A stretch of 5,916 nucleotides of DNA from Bacteroidota bacterium (lineage in GTDB: Bacteria; Bacteroidota; Kryptoniia; Kryptoniales; JAKASW01), in NCBI GenBank assembly GCA_021785235.1, contig JAJYGB010000256.1, positions 1 through 5,916 of the forward strand. Direction: 5' to 3'. Position numbers and translations under genes: made by a program. Position 1 is the stretch's first letter; every line of letters begins with the position of its first letter. The notes beneath the pieces were generated by a model that saw nothing but the letters and a program-made list of their open reading frames with translations, ran no database searches and was not told where the DNA came from. Shown here in pieces: positions 4,996 to 5,916 of this stretch.

Positions 4996-5916
4996 ATGTT
5001 TAATGTCATCATACTCGGCCTGACATCGTTCTTCACCGACATCGCGAGCGAGATGGTTTATCCGCTTATTCCCTTCTTTCTCACGGCGACGCTCGGCGCG
5101 AGTCCCGCCGTGCTCGGCCTTATCGAGGGTGTCGCGGAAAGCATCGCCAGCCTCCTCAAGGTTTTCTCCGGCTACATCTCCGACAAATTCCGGAACAGAA
5201 AACTCCTCGCCATCGCCGGTTATTCATCTTCCGCCGTCGGCAAGGCCCTTCTTTATATCGCGAACAGCTGGGGCTTCGTCTTGGCAGGACGTGTCGTCGA
5301 CAGGCTCGGAAAGGGGATCCGCACCGCTCCCAGAGATGCACTTATTGCCGACAGCGCCGACCCGTCGAAAAAGGGGATGGCCTTCGGACTCCACCGCGCG
5401 ATGGACACTGCCGGCGCGGCAATAGGCGTCGCCCTCGCGTATTTCTTTCTGACCCATTTTGCCGGCGACTACTCCGGAGTTTTCCTCTGGTCGCTGGTCC
5501 CGGCGCTCATCGGAATTATTCTCCTTTTTATGGTGCGCGAGAAGAAAAAGGAAGTTGCTCCCCGGAAACCGCCGTCCCTTAAATGGGGAATTCTCCCCCG
5601 GAAACTCCAGCTCTTTTTGATCGTCGCGTTTATCTTCACGCTCGGCAACTCGTCTAACACATTTCTTCTCCTCCGTTCTAACGATATCGGCTTCACTCCC
5701 GCCACGGCGATTCTCCTTTACCTCGTATATAACATCGTGTACGGAGTGGTCTCGTACCCCGCCGGAAAGCTTTCCGACATGATCGGGCGGAAACAGCTTC
5801 TGGTGGCGGGATATGTTTTCTACGGCCTCGTATATTTGGGTTTCGCCTTCATTTCAGGTCCCGAACATGCCTGGCTTCTATGGGTGCTCTTCGGCATGTA
5901 CGGGCTTTACTTTCCC
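4996..5916 (+). CDS. Major facilitator superfamily transporter (3' truncated by the window edge)
   Basis: The first 307 residues of an inner-membrane MFS permease; the frame is still open at the last base. The start ATG 4996 is the earliest possible, because TGA at 4987-4989 is in frame just upstream. The ribosome-binding site is poor (GAAAGTGA). The N terminus LGLTSFFTDIASEMVYPLIP (8-27) and the loop GRVVDRLGKGIRTAPRD (98-114) are characteristic of a common bacterial MFS drug/metabolite-type subfamily. Motif A-like loops occur in both halves: SGYISDKFRNRK (58-69) and AGKLSDMIGRK (256-266), as expected from the two-fold internal repeat. Roughly nine of 12 helices are visible, with a charged central loop (VREKKKEVAPRKPP) near 178-191. 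The substrate is unknown. No frameshift is seen. Confidence 0.9.
   Translation, partial: MFNVIILGLTSFFTDIASEMVYPLIPFFLTATLGASPAVLGLIEGVAESIASLLKVFSGYISDKFRNRKLLAIAGYSSSAVGKALLYIANSWGFVLAGRVVDRLGKGIRTAPRDALIADSADPSKKGMAFGLHRAMDTAGAAIGVALAYFFLTHFAGDYSGVFLWSLVPALIGIILLFMVREKKKEVAPRKPPSLKWGILPRKLQLFLIVAFIFTLGNSSNTFLLLRSNDIGFTPATAILLYLVYNIVYGVVSYPAGKLSDMIGRKQLLVAGYVFYGLVYLGFAFISGPEHAWLLWVLFGMYGLYFP

Noticed and set aside
1..5916. A new defence, toxin-antitoxin, mobile or CRISPR-type system
   Set aside because: All sizeable genes fall into ordinary cellular families or envelope proteins. No nuclease, transposase, integrase, repeat-spacer array or toxin-like gene pair was seen.

Overview
The window looks like ordinary chromosomal DNA from a Gram-negative bacterium of moderate GC (roughly the low to mid 50s percent by eye). 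One gene encodes a signal-peptide-bearing protein ending in Phe, typical of an outer-membrane beta-barrel. Another encodes a lipoprotein. A soluble acyl-ACP desaturase, a nitrobindin-like protein and a DinB-fold protein would fit an aerobic or facultative member of the FCB group (Bacteroidota/Ignavibacteria-like). That placement is an inference from gene content, not a firm assignment. The best promoter-like sites resemble sigma-70 -35/-10 elements rather than the TAnnTTTG element of classical Bacteroidia. TTG and GTG starts seem to be used alongside ATG. No tRNA, rRNA, CRISPR array, insertion sequence or integrase was seen.

Layout, left to right. (1) 1-183 and 304-729 (+) are tandem paralogues. 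The first is cut by the window edge; the second is a complete small lipoprotein with a likely promoter at 252-280. (2) 896-1369 and 1397-1885 (+) form a probable two-gene operon: a DinB-superfamily protein and a nitrobindin-type heme-binding beta-barrel. (3) 2112-2756 (+) is an outer-membrane beta-barrel protein that converges on the next unit. (4) On the minus strand, an acyl-ACP desaturase (4298 down to 3318) is followed by a small DUF202/YidH-type membrane protein (3253 down to 2849), with a perfect GC-rich hairpin between them. (5) A divergent promoter region (about 4376-4442) separates the desaturase from a one-domain cupin (4481-4837, +). (6) From 4996 to the window edge there is the first 307 residues of an MFS transporter, preceded by the best sigma-70-like promoter in the window (TTGAGG-N17-TATAAT).

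No single pathway joins all these genes. The envelope is a loose theme: lipoproteins, an outer-membrane protein, membrane-lipid desaturation, a small membrane protein and a transporter. The DinB/nitrobindin pair suggests thiol, heme or nitric-oxide related stress chemistry. I found no convincing new defence or mobile system. The observations most worth following are the tandem lipoprotein duplication, the desaturase-DUF202 arrangement and the DinB-nitrobindin pair.
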